30,623 bases of DNA from an uncultured Prevotellaceae bacterium (lineage in GTDB: Bacteria; Bacteroidota; Bacteroidia; Bacteroidales; Bacteroidaceae), in the NCBI GenBank assembly GCA_937893145.1, contig CALBJW010000004.1, positions 1 through 30,623 on the forward strand. The letters are read 5' to 3'. Of this stretch, positions 1 to 7,612 are shown in pieces. Under the pieces are notes generated by a model. It saw only the letters and a program-made list of their open reading frames with translations. It was not told the origin of the DNA and searched no databases. The position numbers and the translations under genes were made by a program. Position 1 is the stretch's first letter. Each line of letters opens with the position of its first letter.

Positions 1-236
1 TACATAGGGATAAGATGCTAAGTATCAATTTGTCATGATTGCATTTTATGGCTCGGTGTATAGATGTATGGTTGGTTTGGGATTTTTCGTGAAGAAAGTG
101 GACTTTTAAGGCCTTTTTAAAAACAAAAAATTCTTATGTACGAGAAGAAATGGGGTATATATATACACAATGTGCGGGCGAATGTTGCCATTCGTCCGCA
201 CGCGTATGTGTATGTTATATAAGATGTGTGTCGAGA
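1..236. other. non-coding left edge of the window
   Basis: No open reading frame here can be supported. The stretch is AT-rich and holds one clear structure, the inverted repeat at 172-201 that lies just beyond the stop codon of the leftmost gene. No tRNA, promoter box of the TAnnTTTG type or repeat was recognised in the rest. Confidence 0.5.
172..201 (-). terminator. 3' hairpin after the PCMD surface-protein gene
   Basis: A 12-base-pair stem (172-183 with 190-201, one G-T wobble) around a 6-base loop lies 36 bases past the stop codon of the minus-strand gene ending at 237. Flanking TATATACACA and TGTGTATG can extend the stem imperfectly. There is no strong T-run after it on the minus strand, so it may be a 3'-end stabiliser rather than a classical intrinsic terminator. 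Confidence 0.5.
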
Positions 237-1907
237 TTACTTAACGAGAATCTTCTGGATAGTGCCATCAGACATCTTAACGATGTTCATACCCTTCTGG
301 AGTGATGGCTGGCGAACACCTGAGGCGTTGTAGATAGTTTCTATCTTGCCACTTGTGAGAGCGTTGATAGCGTTGATTGCTGTCTCCTCTTCTGTTGCGA
401 AGCTGAGCATCTTGGCAGAAGATGATGTTGGCAATGTAATGTAGCAACGGTTTGCCTTTACTGTAGGAATGGCATCAACTACCTTGTAGAATCCTGTCAC
501 GCCTTCGATGTTCTGGAGAACATACGAGCCCTTTGGTGCTTGAGTGTCTGAGTAAACACCTGTGAAGATACCAACCTTAACAGGAGAAGTGTATTGGGCA
601 ATACCTGTGAATGTCTGCGATACTGGCTTCTCGCTATAGAGGATTACAGGGACATTTGCAGTAATGTCAGTGCCCGACTGCTTCACAAGGGTAAGCTGTC
701 TGTTTGCCCCCACATTGAAGCATCGGTAAACTGTCACACCCTGAGGAGCAGTAACTTGGTATGGCGAAACGAATGTAGCATACTTGGCATCAGTGATTGT
801 CATGTTGACAATAGTAGGCTTCTTGAACTGAACTGTGTAGGTTGTTTTATTGCCATCATCACCCTTAACTGTGATAGTAAGGAGGGCAGAAGTCTCATTG
901 TATGATGTAGATACTGTTGAAGCGACACCTGTCTTTGTGTAAGCCAACTTTGAAGCATCGTAAACCTCATCTACAGTGTAGCTGTACTTTGTCTCTGCGA
1001 ATCCAGCGACTGCCTTTCCGTTGTATGAGAGTGCTGAGAGCGAGTGATAGTAAACGAGTTCTACATCATCAATAGTAAGCTGGTTGCCTGCACCGATACC
1101 AGAACGGTCAGCAAACAAATCGTTAGCAGCGAAGATGACATTCAACTTCTCTGGGATAGCTGTACTATTCTTATATTCGAATGGGATTGTAACCTGCTTC
1201 CAATCTACCTGATTACCTTCTATATAGTATTCAACTACAGAAATCAACTCAGCATCAGCAGTCTTACTAATTGTACCACCCAAGATACATTCCTTACCAA
1301 GAACATTGTTTGAACGGTCAGTCATTGTGACCTTAGTAGGAGTTCCCATTGATGTGTTAGAAGGGACATCTGCTTGAGTCCATGTACCCTTCCATGCGTA
1401 TGCAATGACAGATGCTCTCTCATTGATATTTGTGTACTTACTTTCACTATTAACATTATGAGCACGCTTATAATAAAAACGGATTGCATCAGGACGCTTA
1501 GTGAACGAAAGCCCACCAAATGCTCCACCATCAGCATCTGAAACACTAGTTAGGCTCGCCTTTGCTGTAGCCCATGCTGTACCAAGTGTGAAATAGCCTG
1601 GGACAATTTGTGATGCTCTAAAAGGATTTGGCGTATTTGTTAAAACTACAGACTTATCACTTCCGCTGCGTCCTACACCTTCAGCACCAACTACAGTAGC
1701 ACCCATACCATTCATACCATTAACATTTGCAATACACCAACCTGATGGCTGAGTCCCACGCTTAGTAGTTAGATAGTTACCACTTTCCCAAGGATAGCAA
1801 TTTACCCATGTTCCATCAAAAGTACCATTAGGAAGCTGCTGCGCATTAGCCATTCCACAGAATGCCATTGCGAGAGCAGCGAATGTTGTTTTCAAATTCA
1901 TTTTCAT
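237..1907 (-). CDS. secreted PCMD-like surface protein with C-terminal sorting-type tail
   Basis: I place the start at the ATG at 1907 (556 residues). The open frame extends up to 1949, but its extra 14 codons run into the hairpin at 1944-1978 and precede a normal signal peptide (MKMNLKTT..., cleavage probably after ANA before QQLPNG). The mature N-terminal half starts NGTFDGTW and contains KRPDAIRFYYKR, the pattern of the PCMD (putative carbohydrate metabolism) beta-sandwich domain of Bacteroidota surface proteins. A beta-rich middle part includes YTVDEVYDASKLAYT. The last ~40 residues (IYNASGVRQPSLQKGMNIVK...KILVK) resemble the short C-terminal sorting tails of type IX-secreted Prevotella proteins. 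It lies downstream of, and on the same strand as, the calycin-like gene, with a hairpin between them. The ligand is unknown; the domain call is by resemblance only. Confidence 0.6.
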   Translation of the reverse strand: MKMNLKTTFAALAMAFCGMANAQQLPNGTFDGTWVNCYPWESGNYLTTKRGTQPSGWCIANVNGMNGMGATVVGAEGVGRSGSDKSVVLTNTPNPFRASQIVPGYFTLGTAWATAKASLTSVSDADGGAFGGLSFTKRPDAIRFYYKRAHNVNSESKYTNINERASVIAYAWKGTWTQADVPSNTSMGTPTKVTMTDRSNNVLGKECILGGTISKTADAELISVVEYYIEGNQVDWKQVTIPFEYKNSTAIPEKLNVIFAANDLFADRSGIGAGNQLTIDDVELVYYHSLSALSYNGKAVAGFAETKYSYTVDEVYDASKLAYTKTGVASTVSTSYNETSALLTITVKGDDGNKTTYTVQFKKPTIVNMTITDAKYATFVSPYQVTAPQGVTVYRCFNVGANRQLTLVKQSGTDITANVPVILYSEKPVSQTFTGIAQYTSPVKVGIFTGVYSDTQAPKGSYVLQNIEGVTGFYKVVDAIPTVKANRCYITLPTSSSAKMLSFATEEETAINAINALTSGKIETIYNASGVRQPSLQKGMNIVKMSDGTIQKILVK

Positions 1908-1943
1908 AATTTGTATGTTTTTGTATTGTTCATGAAAATGAAA

Positions 1944-1978
1944 TTTCACGCAAATAGTCCAATGCCTTTTGCGTGAAA
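1944..1978 (-). terminator. intergenic hairpin between the two surface-protein genes
   Basis: A perfect 11-base-pair inverted repeat (TTTCACGCAAA at 1944-1954, TTTGCGTGAAA at 1968-1978) with a 12-base loop lies between the stop of the calycin-like gene (1993) and the start of the PCMD-like gene (1907). On the minus strand it is followed by a T-rich but interrupted tract. It could be a terminator or attenuator that lowers expression of the second gene. Confidence 0.6.
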
Positions 1979-1992
1979 CCCCATATCAATTA

Positions 1993-3048
1993 TTACTTAA
2001 TAACCTTCTTACCGTTGAGGATGTAAACATTACCCTTTACAAGGTTCTGTACGCGACGACCAGAGAGGTCGAATGTAGCAGTTGCGTTTGCTGCTGAAGA
2101 TACTGAAGAGATAGAAACCTCTACTGGGTCGAGAATGTCCTCACCAAGCTTAACATTGATAATCTGCTCAAGTGTTGCAGACATGTCAATGTTGATAGTA
2201 ACATAGAGCTTATCGTCTGTCATCTTACCTGCAAGCTTCAAAGGAATAGCACCGAGCATAGGACCAATATACATTGCTTCAGGATCATCACCTGCTTCTA
2301 TCTCAGTTTCGCCATCAAATGCGAATGACTTGCAATAACCTTCGTCTGTAAGGGCGATGTCCTTGAGGGCGATGTTACCGATTGACATAGCGTCCTCACC
2401 TGCTCCGAGAGCAAAGTTCTTGAGTGTAAAGTTGATGTTTCCATTCTCAAGAGTCTCTACCAAGATTGTTGTTGGCTGTGGGTCTGTACTCTCTTCATTG
2501 ATTGTAACAACGAGAGTTTCTGTATAGTTCTTTGAAGAAACAACGGCTGGACCTACTGGTTCGGCTGGAGCCTCGATGTCCTCACCAAGCTTAACAAAGA
2601 TAATCTGTTCGAGTGTTGCTGACATGTCGATGTTGATTGTAACATAGAGTTTGTCGTCTGTCATCTTGCCTGCAAGCTTCAATGGAATAGCACCGAGCAT
2701 AGGGCCAATATACATTGCTTCTGGATCATCACCAGCTTCAATCTCTGTTTCTCCATCAAATGTGAATGACTTGCAATAACCTTCGTCTGTAAGGGCGATG
2801 TCCTTGAGAGCGATGTTACCGATTGTCATAGCATCTTCACCCTGACCAAGAGCAAAGTTCTTCAAAGTGAAATTGATGTTTCCGTTTTCAAGGAATTCCA
2901 CATCAACGGTTGTTGGTTGTGGGTCTGTACTCTCTTCGTTGATTGTTACTACGAGGGTTTCTGTGTAACTCTTTGTCTGCTGTGCGTTAGCAATCACTGC
3001 AAAACACATAGATGCCACTGCAAGTGCAAGGCGTAAACTTTTTACCAT
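1993..3048 (-). CDS. secreted calycin-like protein with two near-identical tandem domains
   Basis: The 351-residue protein has a signal peptide (residues 1-22, ending VIANA before QQTKSY). It then has two copies of one beta-rich unit, residues 28-158 and 175-305, joined by a short Pro/Ala linker (EAPAEPVGP). Each unit carries YTETLVVTINEESTDPQP at its start and ATLEQII.VKLGEDI at its end. The pattern matches the calycin-like (lipocalin-related) domain of secreted Bacteroidales proteins, whose ligand is not established. The two units differ at only seven residues. The C-terminal ~35 residues (TFDLSGRRV, KGNVYILNGKKVIK) look like a type IX secretion sorting tail. A TACCTTTG promoter box lies at 3102-3109. 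The domain name is by resemblance; the duplication is read directly from the sequence. Confidence 0.7.
   Translation of the reverse strand: MVKSLRLALAVASMCFAVIANAQQTKSYTETLVVTINEESTDPQPTTVDVEFLENGNINFTLKNFALGQGEDAMTIGNIALKDIALTDEGYCKSFTFDGETEIEAGDDPEAMYIGPMLGAIPLKLAGKMTDDKLYVTINIDMSATLEQIIFVKLGEDIEAPAEPVGPAVVSSKNYTETLVVTINEESTDPQPTTILVETLENGNINFTLKNFALGAGEDAMSIGNIALKDIALTDEGYCKSFAFDGETEIEAGDDPEAMYIGPMLGAIPLKLAGKMTDDKLYVTINIDMSATLEQIINVKLGEDILDPVEVSISSVSSAANATATFDLSGRRVQNLVKGNVYILNGKKVIK
2140..2970 (-). repeat. internal tandem duplication (two 393-base units, 441-base period)
   Basis: The calycin-like gene contains two direct repeats, roughly 2134-2526 and 2575-2967, offset by 441 bases. The encoded units share 124 of 131 residues by my alignment. 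The DNA carries roughly 29 silent differences spread along the unit, so the copies are clearly diverged and not a recent exact copy or an assembly error. Confidence 0.85.
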
Positions 3049-3101
3049 AGTACGAATATAAATTATTAAAAATTAATCCTATTTTATTAAAAAATCGGTT
3101 G

Positions 3102-3109
3102 CAAAGGTA
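3102..3109 (-). promoter_or_regulatory. promoter -7 box of the calycin-like gene
   Basis: TACCTTTG followed by C on the minus strand matches the Bacteroidota -7 consensus TAnnTTTG and sits 54 bases upstream of the ATG at 3048. No TTTG was found at the ideal -33 spacing. The surrounding TTTTCGTACCTTTGC is identical to the box at 24183-24190 upstream of another surface-protein gene. Confidence 0.6.
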
Positions 3110-3222
3110 CGAAAATAAAAGTATATTAGTAGTACATTTATGTAAAATTCAACTTGTTGCTCCTTATATTACTATACTTTTTGCTGCATTTTCCCTAAAA
3201 AACGACCTCAAAATAGCAAAAA

Positions 3223-3251
3223 ATTGCTCACAAAGAGGTTTTGTGAGCAAT
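3223..3251 (-). terminator. intrinsic terminator of the kinase/birA operon
   Basis: A perfect 12-base-pair stem (ATTGCTCACAAA at 3223-3234, TTTGTGAGCAAT at 3240-3251) with a 5-base loop is followed on the minus strand by a T-run. It lies 22 bases past the birA stop codon. Confidence 0.8.
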
Positions 3252-3273
3252 CAACTATTATATACTTTATAGG

Positions 3274-4050
3274 TTAAAGCATGAACTTAACTTCTTTAAA
3301 TTCGTAGCGACGAGTCTCGCCTTGTTCGGTTTCGAGTATCATTCTGCCCGAAGGTTCTACATCTATCAAGCGAGCAAAGAATGAACCGTTTTCATCGGAA
3401 TACTGGTAGAACTTGCCATCGTTACGATAGAGATTGGCTTTGTACCGTTCGTGAATGGCTTCCTTCTCTCCGTCTTGCACCTGAAGGTAGAGTCGCATGA
3501 ACTCGCCGACTATCGCCATCAGCACCTTTTCACGGTCTGTCTCCTTATTCAAAATATGGCAGAGCGAAACGGGGTTGGGGGCATCGCTGCGAAACAAACG
3601 CTGGTTGATGTTGACTCCAGTACCCACGATGCAGTTGGAGATGCTCTTTCCCATGAGGTCGCACTCAATGAGTGTACCAGAGATTTTCATGTCGGCATAG
3701 TATATGTCGTTAGGCCACTTAACCTTGATTTTCGTTGCCTCGTCCTGAGGAAGGAACGAACGCAAAGAGTCTGCCACCGCAAGTGCTATGCACTCGGAAA
3801 AGATGTACTGCTGTGCGGGATGAACCCAAACAGGATGGCACACAAGTGAGAAGGTGAGGTTCTTGCCAAGTTCTGTCTCCCACGAGTTGCCCTTCTGCCC
3901 TCTTCCTGCGGTCTGGTCATCAGAATCAACAAGTGTCATGTCGGGCAATGTTTCCCCATCATCGAGCAAACGATGAACATAACTATTTGTTGAGTCTATC
4001 GTGTTGATATGTATTCTGTTAAGTTGTAGCATAGGTTTTTTATTCTGCAT
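3274..4050 (-). CDS. birA: biotin--[acetyl-CoA-carboxylase] ligase
   Basis: The protein activates biotin to biotinyl-AMP and attaches it to the lysine of biotin carboxyl carrier proteins in the cytoplasm. Visible family motifs are IDSTNSY near the N-terminus, the biotinyl-AMP loop GRGQ, KWPND, MKISG with the lysine that contacts the phosphate, and GTGVNIN. There is no N-terminal helix-turn-helix, so this is a class I enzyme-only ligase and not a repressor. I choose the ATG at 4050 (258 residues) because AGGAGG lies seven bases before it; a GTG two codons upstream (4056) is the alternative. The start overlaps the end of the upstream kinase gene by 11 bases, which suggests translational coupling. 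Confidence 0.9.
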   Translation of the reverse strand: MQNKKPMLQLNRIHINTIDSTNSYVHRLLDDGETLPDMTLVDSDDQTAGRGQKGNSWETELGKNLTFSLVCHPVWVHPAQQYIFSECIALAVADSLRSFLPQDEATKIKVKWPNDIYYADMKISGTLIECDLMGKSISNCIVGTGVNINQRLFRSDAPNPVSLCHILNKETDREKVLMAIVGEFMRLYLQVQDGEKEAIHERYKANLYRNDGKFYQYSDENGSFFARLIDVEPSGRMILETEQGETRRYEFKEVKFML

Positions 4051-5194
4051 ATTCACTTCCTCCTAAGAACTCACGAAGGAGTGAAGAAGACGGAAGCACT
4101 TCGACAGGAATGGAGTTGTACATTCCGCACACCTTGATGAGTCGTTGTGCTTCTTCATAATAAGGACTGTCTGCAGGTATCTCCTTCAACAGTGGTAGGG
4201 CATGTTGCTTGAGCAAGCATATCTCGTACTGAAAGCCTGTACACAGATTGACATCCGCATTCTGCTGGAATGGTGCAATCCACTTCTCTTCGCCTCGGCG
4301 AACTGAACCCCAGCGGGCAAGTGTCTGCTCGGCTGTGGTGTTGCGATATTTCGAGTCGCGGACCATGCGACGAAGAAGGCGGTTGTCGGTAGTTGGGTAA
4401 ACCGAACCATCTGGAAGAATATATGTGGTAAGTCCTGAGATGTAGATTCGATATAAGTTGTTGTCTGGTACAGAGCCCGTGAGCAGAGGGTTAATGCCAT
4501 GAAGTCCTTCGATGAGAAGCACGGTTTCCTCGTCTAACGAAATCTTTTTTCCACTGTTCACTCTCTTTGATGTGGCGAACTCATATCGAGGAAGTTCTAC
4601 CTCTTCTCCACGAAGAAGTCGGGAGAGGTGGTCCTGGAACAGTTCAAGGTCGAGGGCATAGATGCTTTCGAAATCGAGTTCTCCACTTTCATCACGAGGG
4701 ATGCCAGCGGGTTCCAGGTAGTAGTCATCGAGCGATAGTTCGATGGTCTTCATGCCCTGCTGTCCGATGGCATAAGATAGTTTCTTGCAGAATGTAGTCT
4801 TTCCACTTGAAGAAGGACCTGCGATGAGGACTACTTTCACATCGTCGCGCACGGCAACTTCCTCTGCAATGCTACTGATGGCTGCCTCCTTGAGTCGTTC
4901 GCAGATGGACACAAGAACAGGGGCTTGTCCGAAGTCCACAACACCATTGATGTAGTCGGACGACACATTTACGGTCTTGAGTCGGTTTGAACACAAATCG
5001 TTCAATCCAAGTTTTCCAACAAGGTAATTTATGGCCTCTTCGTACGATTTTTGTCGTAATTCTAACTTTATTTGCTCCGAAATCATCAAAAAAGCTTGAT
5101 TAACTTCAAATATTTCGGAACTTTTAGTATTTTTGCAATCGTTTTGTAACATCAGTAGAAAGATTTTAACAAGATTAGTGAGTAAAGCTTTCAC
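4040..5194 (-). CDS. P-loop nucleoside (uridine) kinase family protein
   Basis: The protein has a Walker A loop GPSSSGKT at residues 126-133, SLDDYY at 154-159 and LIEGLHG near 230, the arrangement of the uridine kinase/phosphoribulokinase family. The probable reaction is ATP-dependent phosphorylation of uridine or a related nucleoside. Many Bacteroidota homologues are about 550 residues with an N-terminal TGS/threonyl-tRNA-synthetase-like region; this one has only ~115 residues before the kinase. The first codon of the frame is GTG at 5194, about 20 bases after the TACCTTTG box. Its first 36 residues look unconserved, so the ATGs at 5152 or 5086 (MISEQIKLEL) are real alternatives. It is the first gene of an operon with birA. 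The true substrate is not shown by the sequence. Confidence 0.75.
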   Translation of the reverse strand: MKALLTNLVKIFLLMLQNDCKNTKSSEIFEVNQAFLMISEQIKLELRQKSYEEAINYLVGKLGLNDLCSNRLKTVNVSSDYINGVVDFGQAPVLVSICERLKEAAISSIAEEVAVRDDVKVVLIAGPSSSGKTTFCKKLSYAIGQQGMKTIELSLDDYYLEPAGIPRDESGELDFESIYALDLELFQDHLSRLLRGEEVELPRYEFATSKRVNSGKKISLDEETVLLIEGLHGINPLLTGSVPDNNLYRIYISGLTTYILPDGSVYPTTDNRLLRRMVRDSKYRNTTAEQTLARWGSVRRGEEKWIAPFQQNADVNLCTGFQYEICLLKQHALPLLKEIPADSPYYEEAQRLIKVCGMYNSIPVEVLPSSSLLREFLGGSEYAE

Positions 5195-5216
5195 CCGAAG
5201 GCGTTCTCCACGACTG

Positions 5217-5224
5217 CAAAGGTA
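5217..5224 (-). promoter_or_regulatory. promoter -7 box of the kinase/birA operon
   Basis: TACCTTTG on the minus strand, followed by CAGTCG, matches the Bacteroidota -7 consensus. A TTTG lies 24 bases upstream, longer than the usual ~19, so the -33 element is uncertain. Transcription would start near 5211, leaving a leader of under 20 bases if the GTG at 5194 is used. Confidence 0.6.
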
Positions 5225-5297
5225 TAAATTTTATTTTTTACATCGGAACAAATCGTTGAATATTTTTATAACTCATCCATAAATTAACTTATTTCAC

Positions 5298-7040
5298 ATG
5301 GAATCTCAGATTGACACAATTCACATCTTAACCCTCATCGGTTCTGTTGCCCTGCTCATGTACGGTATGAAAGTAATGAGTGAAGGCTTGCAGAAAATGG
5401 CAGGTAGCAAACTCCGTAATGTCCTCGGCACAATGACTACAAACCGATTCACAGGAGTTCTCACTGGTGCATTCATCACAACAGCCATCCAGTCTTCGAC
5501 AGCAACTACGGTCATGACTGTGAGCTTCGTAAGCGCAGGTCTGTTAACTCTTGCACAAGCCATCTCGGTCATCATGGGTGCCAACATCGGTACAACGGCT
5601 ACGGCTTGGATCATGGTGCTTGGTGGTTCAAACTTCAACATGCTCGGTGTGGTCTATACGGCTATCATTTTTGCAATCATACTTATTTATACAAAGAAGA
5701 ACATAAACCTCGGTGAATTTATCATAGGTCTCGCATTCATGTTGCTCGGTCTCACAACACTGAAGACTAACGCAGTCGAGATGAATCTTGCAGGCAATTC
5801 GGCTATCATGAACTTCTTCTCGAGCACATGCCGATTTGGATATGGTTCTTACTTCCTCTATCTGCTTATAGGTGGTATGCTGACCTTCATGGTTCAGTCG
5901 TCGGCTGCTATCATGGCTATCACCATGACACTCTGTTCTACAGAAGTGATGCCTATCGACATGGGTATAGCACTCGTGATGGGTGAGAACATCGGTACAA
6001 CTATCACATCTAACGTAGTGGCACTCTCGGCATCTACTCAGGCTCGTCGAGCTGCGATGGCCCACTTGGTGTTCAACCTCTTCGGTGTGATTTGGGTACT
6101 CTGTGTATTCCACTGGTTCGTAGGCACTATCTGCAAGGTTTGGGACATTCCATTCACTCCAGGTGAGGTCACTAAGGGACTCAGCACTACTGCTCTCAAC
6201 GCTATCCTCGCAACTTTCCACACTGCATTCAACGTGTGCAACGTACTCATCCTCATCTGGTTTGTTAAACCTCTTGAGAAACTCGTATGTATGATTATTC
6301 CTCAGAAGGAGGGCAAGACAGAGGACGAAGAAGAACGCCTCGTATTCATCGGTGGCGGTATCCTCAGTACAGCCGAACTTTCTATTCTTGAGGCTAAGAA
6401 GGAAATCAACGTGTTTGTCAACAGAGTTGTTAAGATGTATGGTCTCGTAGAACAACTCCTCCATACTGAAAGCGGTGATGACTTCAACAAACTCTTCTCT
6501 CGCATCGAGAAGTACGAGAACATCACAGACAACATGGAACTTGAGATTTGCGACTATCTCACTAAGGTTAGTGAAGGTCGTCTCTCTGTTGAATCTAAGA
6601 TTGAAATTCAGCACATGATGCGTGAGTGTGACGAACTTGAGAGTATCGGTGATAGTTGCTACAACATCGCTCGTACTATCAGCCGCAAGCGTCAGTATGC
6701 TTCTTCCGACTTCACAGAGAAGCAGTATGAGCATATCCAGAACATGATGCAACTCACTGAGGAAGCTGTTAGCCAGATGGCTGTTGTCATTGAGCATGGT
6801 GAACATCGTTTCGTTGACCTCAACAAGAACTACAATACTGAGCACGAAATCAACAACTACCGTTCACAGCTCAAGAACCAGAACATCGTTGATATCAATA
6901 ACCAGCAATACGACTATCAGCTTGGCGTCTTCTACATGGACCTCATCTCAGAATGTGAAAAGCTTGGTGACTACGCAATCAATGTCATCGAGGCTTCTGG
7001 TATCAAGGAAAAGAAGAAGAACGGCTTCAACGTAGGATAA
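5298..7040 (+). CDS. Na+/phosphate cotransporter with C-terminal PhoU-like domain
   Basis: This 580-residue inner-membrane protein has the two inverted QSS repeats that define the Na/Pi-cotransporter (NptA/YjbB) family: QSSTATT at residues 65-71 and QSSAAIM near 200-206. Each is followed by a conserved glycine-rich segment (MGANIGTT, MGENIGTT). About eight membrane segments fill residues 8-335. The remaining ~220 residues are a soluble helical PhoU-like domain (LEAKKEINVFVNRVVKMY, GDSCYNIARTI, CEKLGDYAINVIEA). It is expected to move inorganic phosphate with sodium. The gene is divergent from the nucleoside kinase; I could not identify a good TAnnTTTG box in the 103-base gap. A strong hairpin follows at once, so it is probably transcribed alone. 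Confidence 0.9.
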   Translation: MESQIDTIHILTLIGSVALLMYGMKVMSEGLQKMAGSKLRNVLGTMTTNRFTGVLTGAFITTAIQSSTATTVMTVSFVSAGLLTLAQAISVIMGANIGTTATAWIMVLGGSNFNMLGVVYTAIIFAIILIYTKKNINLGEFIIGLAFMLLGLTTLKTNAVEMNLAGNSAIMNFFSSTCRFGYGSYFLYLLIGGMLTFMVQSSAAIMAITMTLCSTEVMPIDMGIALVMGENIGTTITSNVVALSASTQARRAAMAHLVFNLFGVIWVLCVFHWFVGTICKVWDIPFTPGEVTKGLSTTALNAILATFHTAFNVCNVLILIWFVKPLEKLVCMIIPQKEGKTEDEEERLVFIGGGILSTAELSILEAKKEINVFVNRVVKMYGLVEQLLHTESGDDFNKLFSRIEKYENITDNMELEICDYLTKVSEGRLSVESKIEIQHMMRECDELESIGDSCYNIARTISRKRQYASSDFTEKQYEHIQNMMQLTEEAVSQMAVVIEHGEHRFVDLNKNYNTEHEINNYRSQLKNQNIVDINNQQYDYQLGVFYMDLISECEKLGDYAINVIEASGIKEKKKNGFNVG

Positions 7041-7050
7041 AACTAACTAT

Positions 7051-7076
7051 AACTACTCAGCGACGGCTGAGTAGTT
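7051..7076 (+). terminator. terminator of the Na/Pi cotransporter gene
   Basis: A perfect 11-base-pair stem (AACTACTCAGC, GCTGAGTAGTT) with a 4-base GACG loop starts 10 bases after the stop codon and is followed by ATTT. The next gene begins only 18 bases later, so some read-through is possible. Confidence 0.75.
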
Positions 7077-7094
7077 ATTTCAAAACAATAAAAA

Positions 7095-7607
7095 ATGAGA
7101 GACAACCCGTTTAGACAAACTAAAATTCGTGGATACAGAAAGGTCGATAGAGACAAGTCTTACGACTTGCTCCAATCCATTCCCTACACGGCATTCTGGA
7201 TTATCATGGTTCGAGTGGTCATAATATTCGCAATGCTCTTCTTGGCGGAATACCAACCAAACATGAAAGGATTTATGGACTTCGTGTACCACTTTATTGA
7301 CAACCTCGCATGGTTTTCTATTGGTGTATTTTTATTATTTTATCACAAAACAAGAATCGGACTTAACTTTCACATGCATCTCAAGACTCTTTCCCAAATA
7401 GCTTTCATCCTCGCAGGATTGAACATAGTTGCAACTTTGGTTTACGGACTTATCTTAACTAAAATGCACTATTGGCAGGGCATTTACTATGCCTTCGAAT
7501 TGATGCTTTGGACTGTACTCTGCTTATTCTTCTTTAACTACTGGAAGCAGCATTCAAAGCGCCATTCACGCAACCACTCAGATTCAAGCGAAGACAAAAG
7601 CGAGTAG
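7095..7607 (+). CDS. small four-helix membrane protein of unknown function
   Basis: The 170-residue protein has a basic N-terminus (RQTKIRGYRKVDRDKSYD) and four hydrophobic segments at about residues 32-53, 67-87, 98-120 and 130-150. The C-terminal tail is charged and His/Ser-rich (KQHSKRHSRNHSDSSEDKSE). I do not recognise a named family. Its stop codon is 5 bases before the start of the TPR/receiver/AraC regulator, so the two are almost certainly co-transcribed. It may be a membrane partner of that regulator. The gene starts 18 bases beyond the terminator hairpin of the phosphate transporter. Confidence 0.7.
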   Translation: MRDNPFRQTKIRGYRKVDRDKSYDLLQSIPYTAFWIIMVRVVIIFAMLFLAEYQPNMKGFMDFVYHFIDNLAWFSIGVFLLFYHKTRIGLNFHMHLKTLSQIAFILAGLNIVATLVYGLILTKMHYWQGIYYAFELMLWTVLCLFFFNYWKQHSKRHSRNHSDSSEDKSE

Positions 7608-7612
7608 TTTTT

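Noticed and set aside
1908..1949. Upstream extension of the PCMD-like protein (MKFHFHEQ...)
   Set aside because: The extra codons overlap the hairpin at 1944-1978 and would bury the signal peptide; the ATG at 1907 gives a normal export signal.
2134..2967. Tandem repeat as a possible assembly artefact
   Set aside because: About 29 silent differences are spread along the two units, so they cannot be the same reads placed twice.
3274..4050. BirA as a biotin-operon repressor
   Set aside because: There is no N-terminal helix-turn-helix domain before the catalytic region.
5628..6845. Long open frame of 405 codons on the minus strand opposite the Na/Pi cotransporter
   Set aside because: Its product has no recognisable motif, is rich in His, Cys and Ser as expected of an antisense shadow, and the opposite frame encodes a clear transporter.
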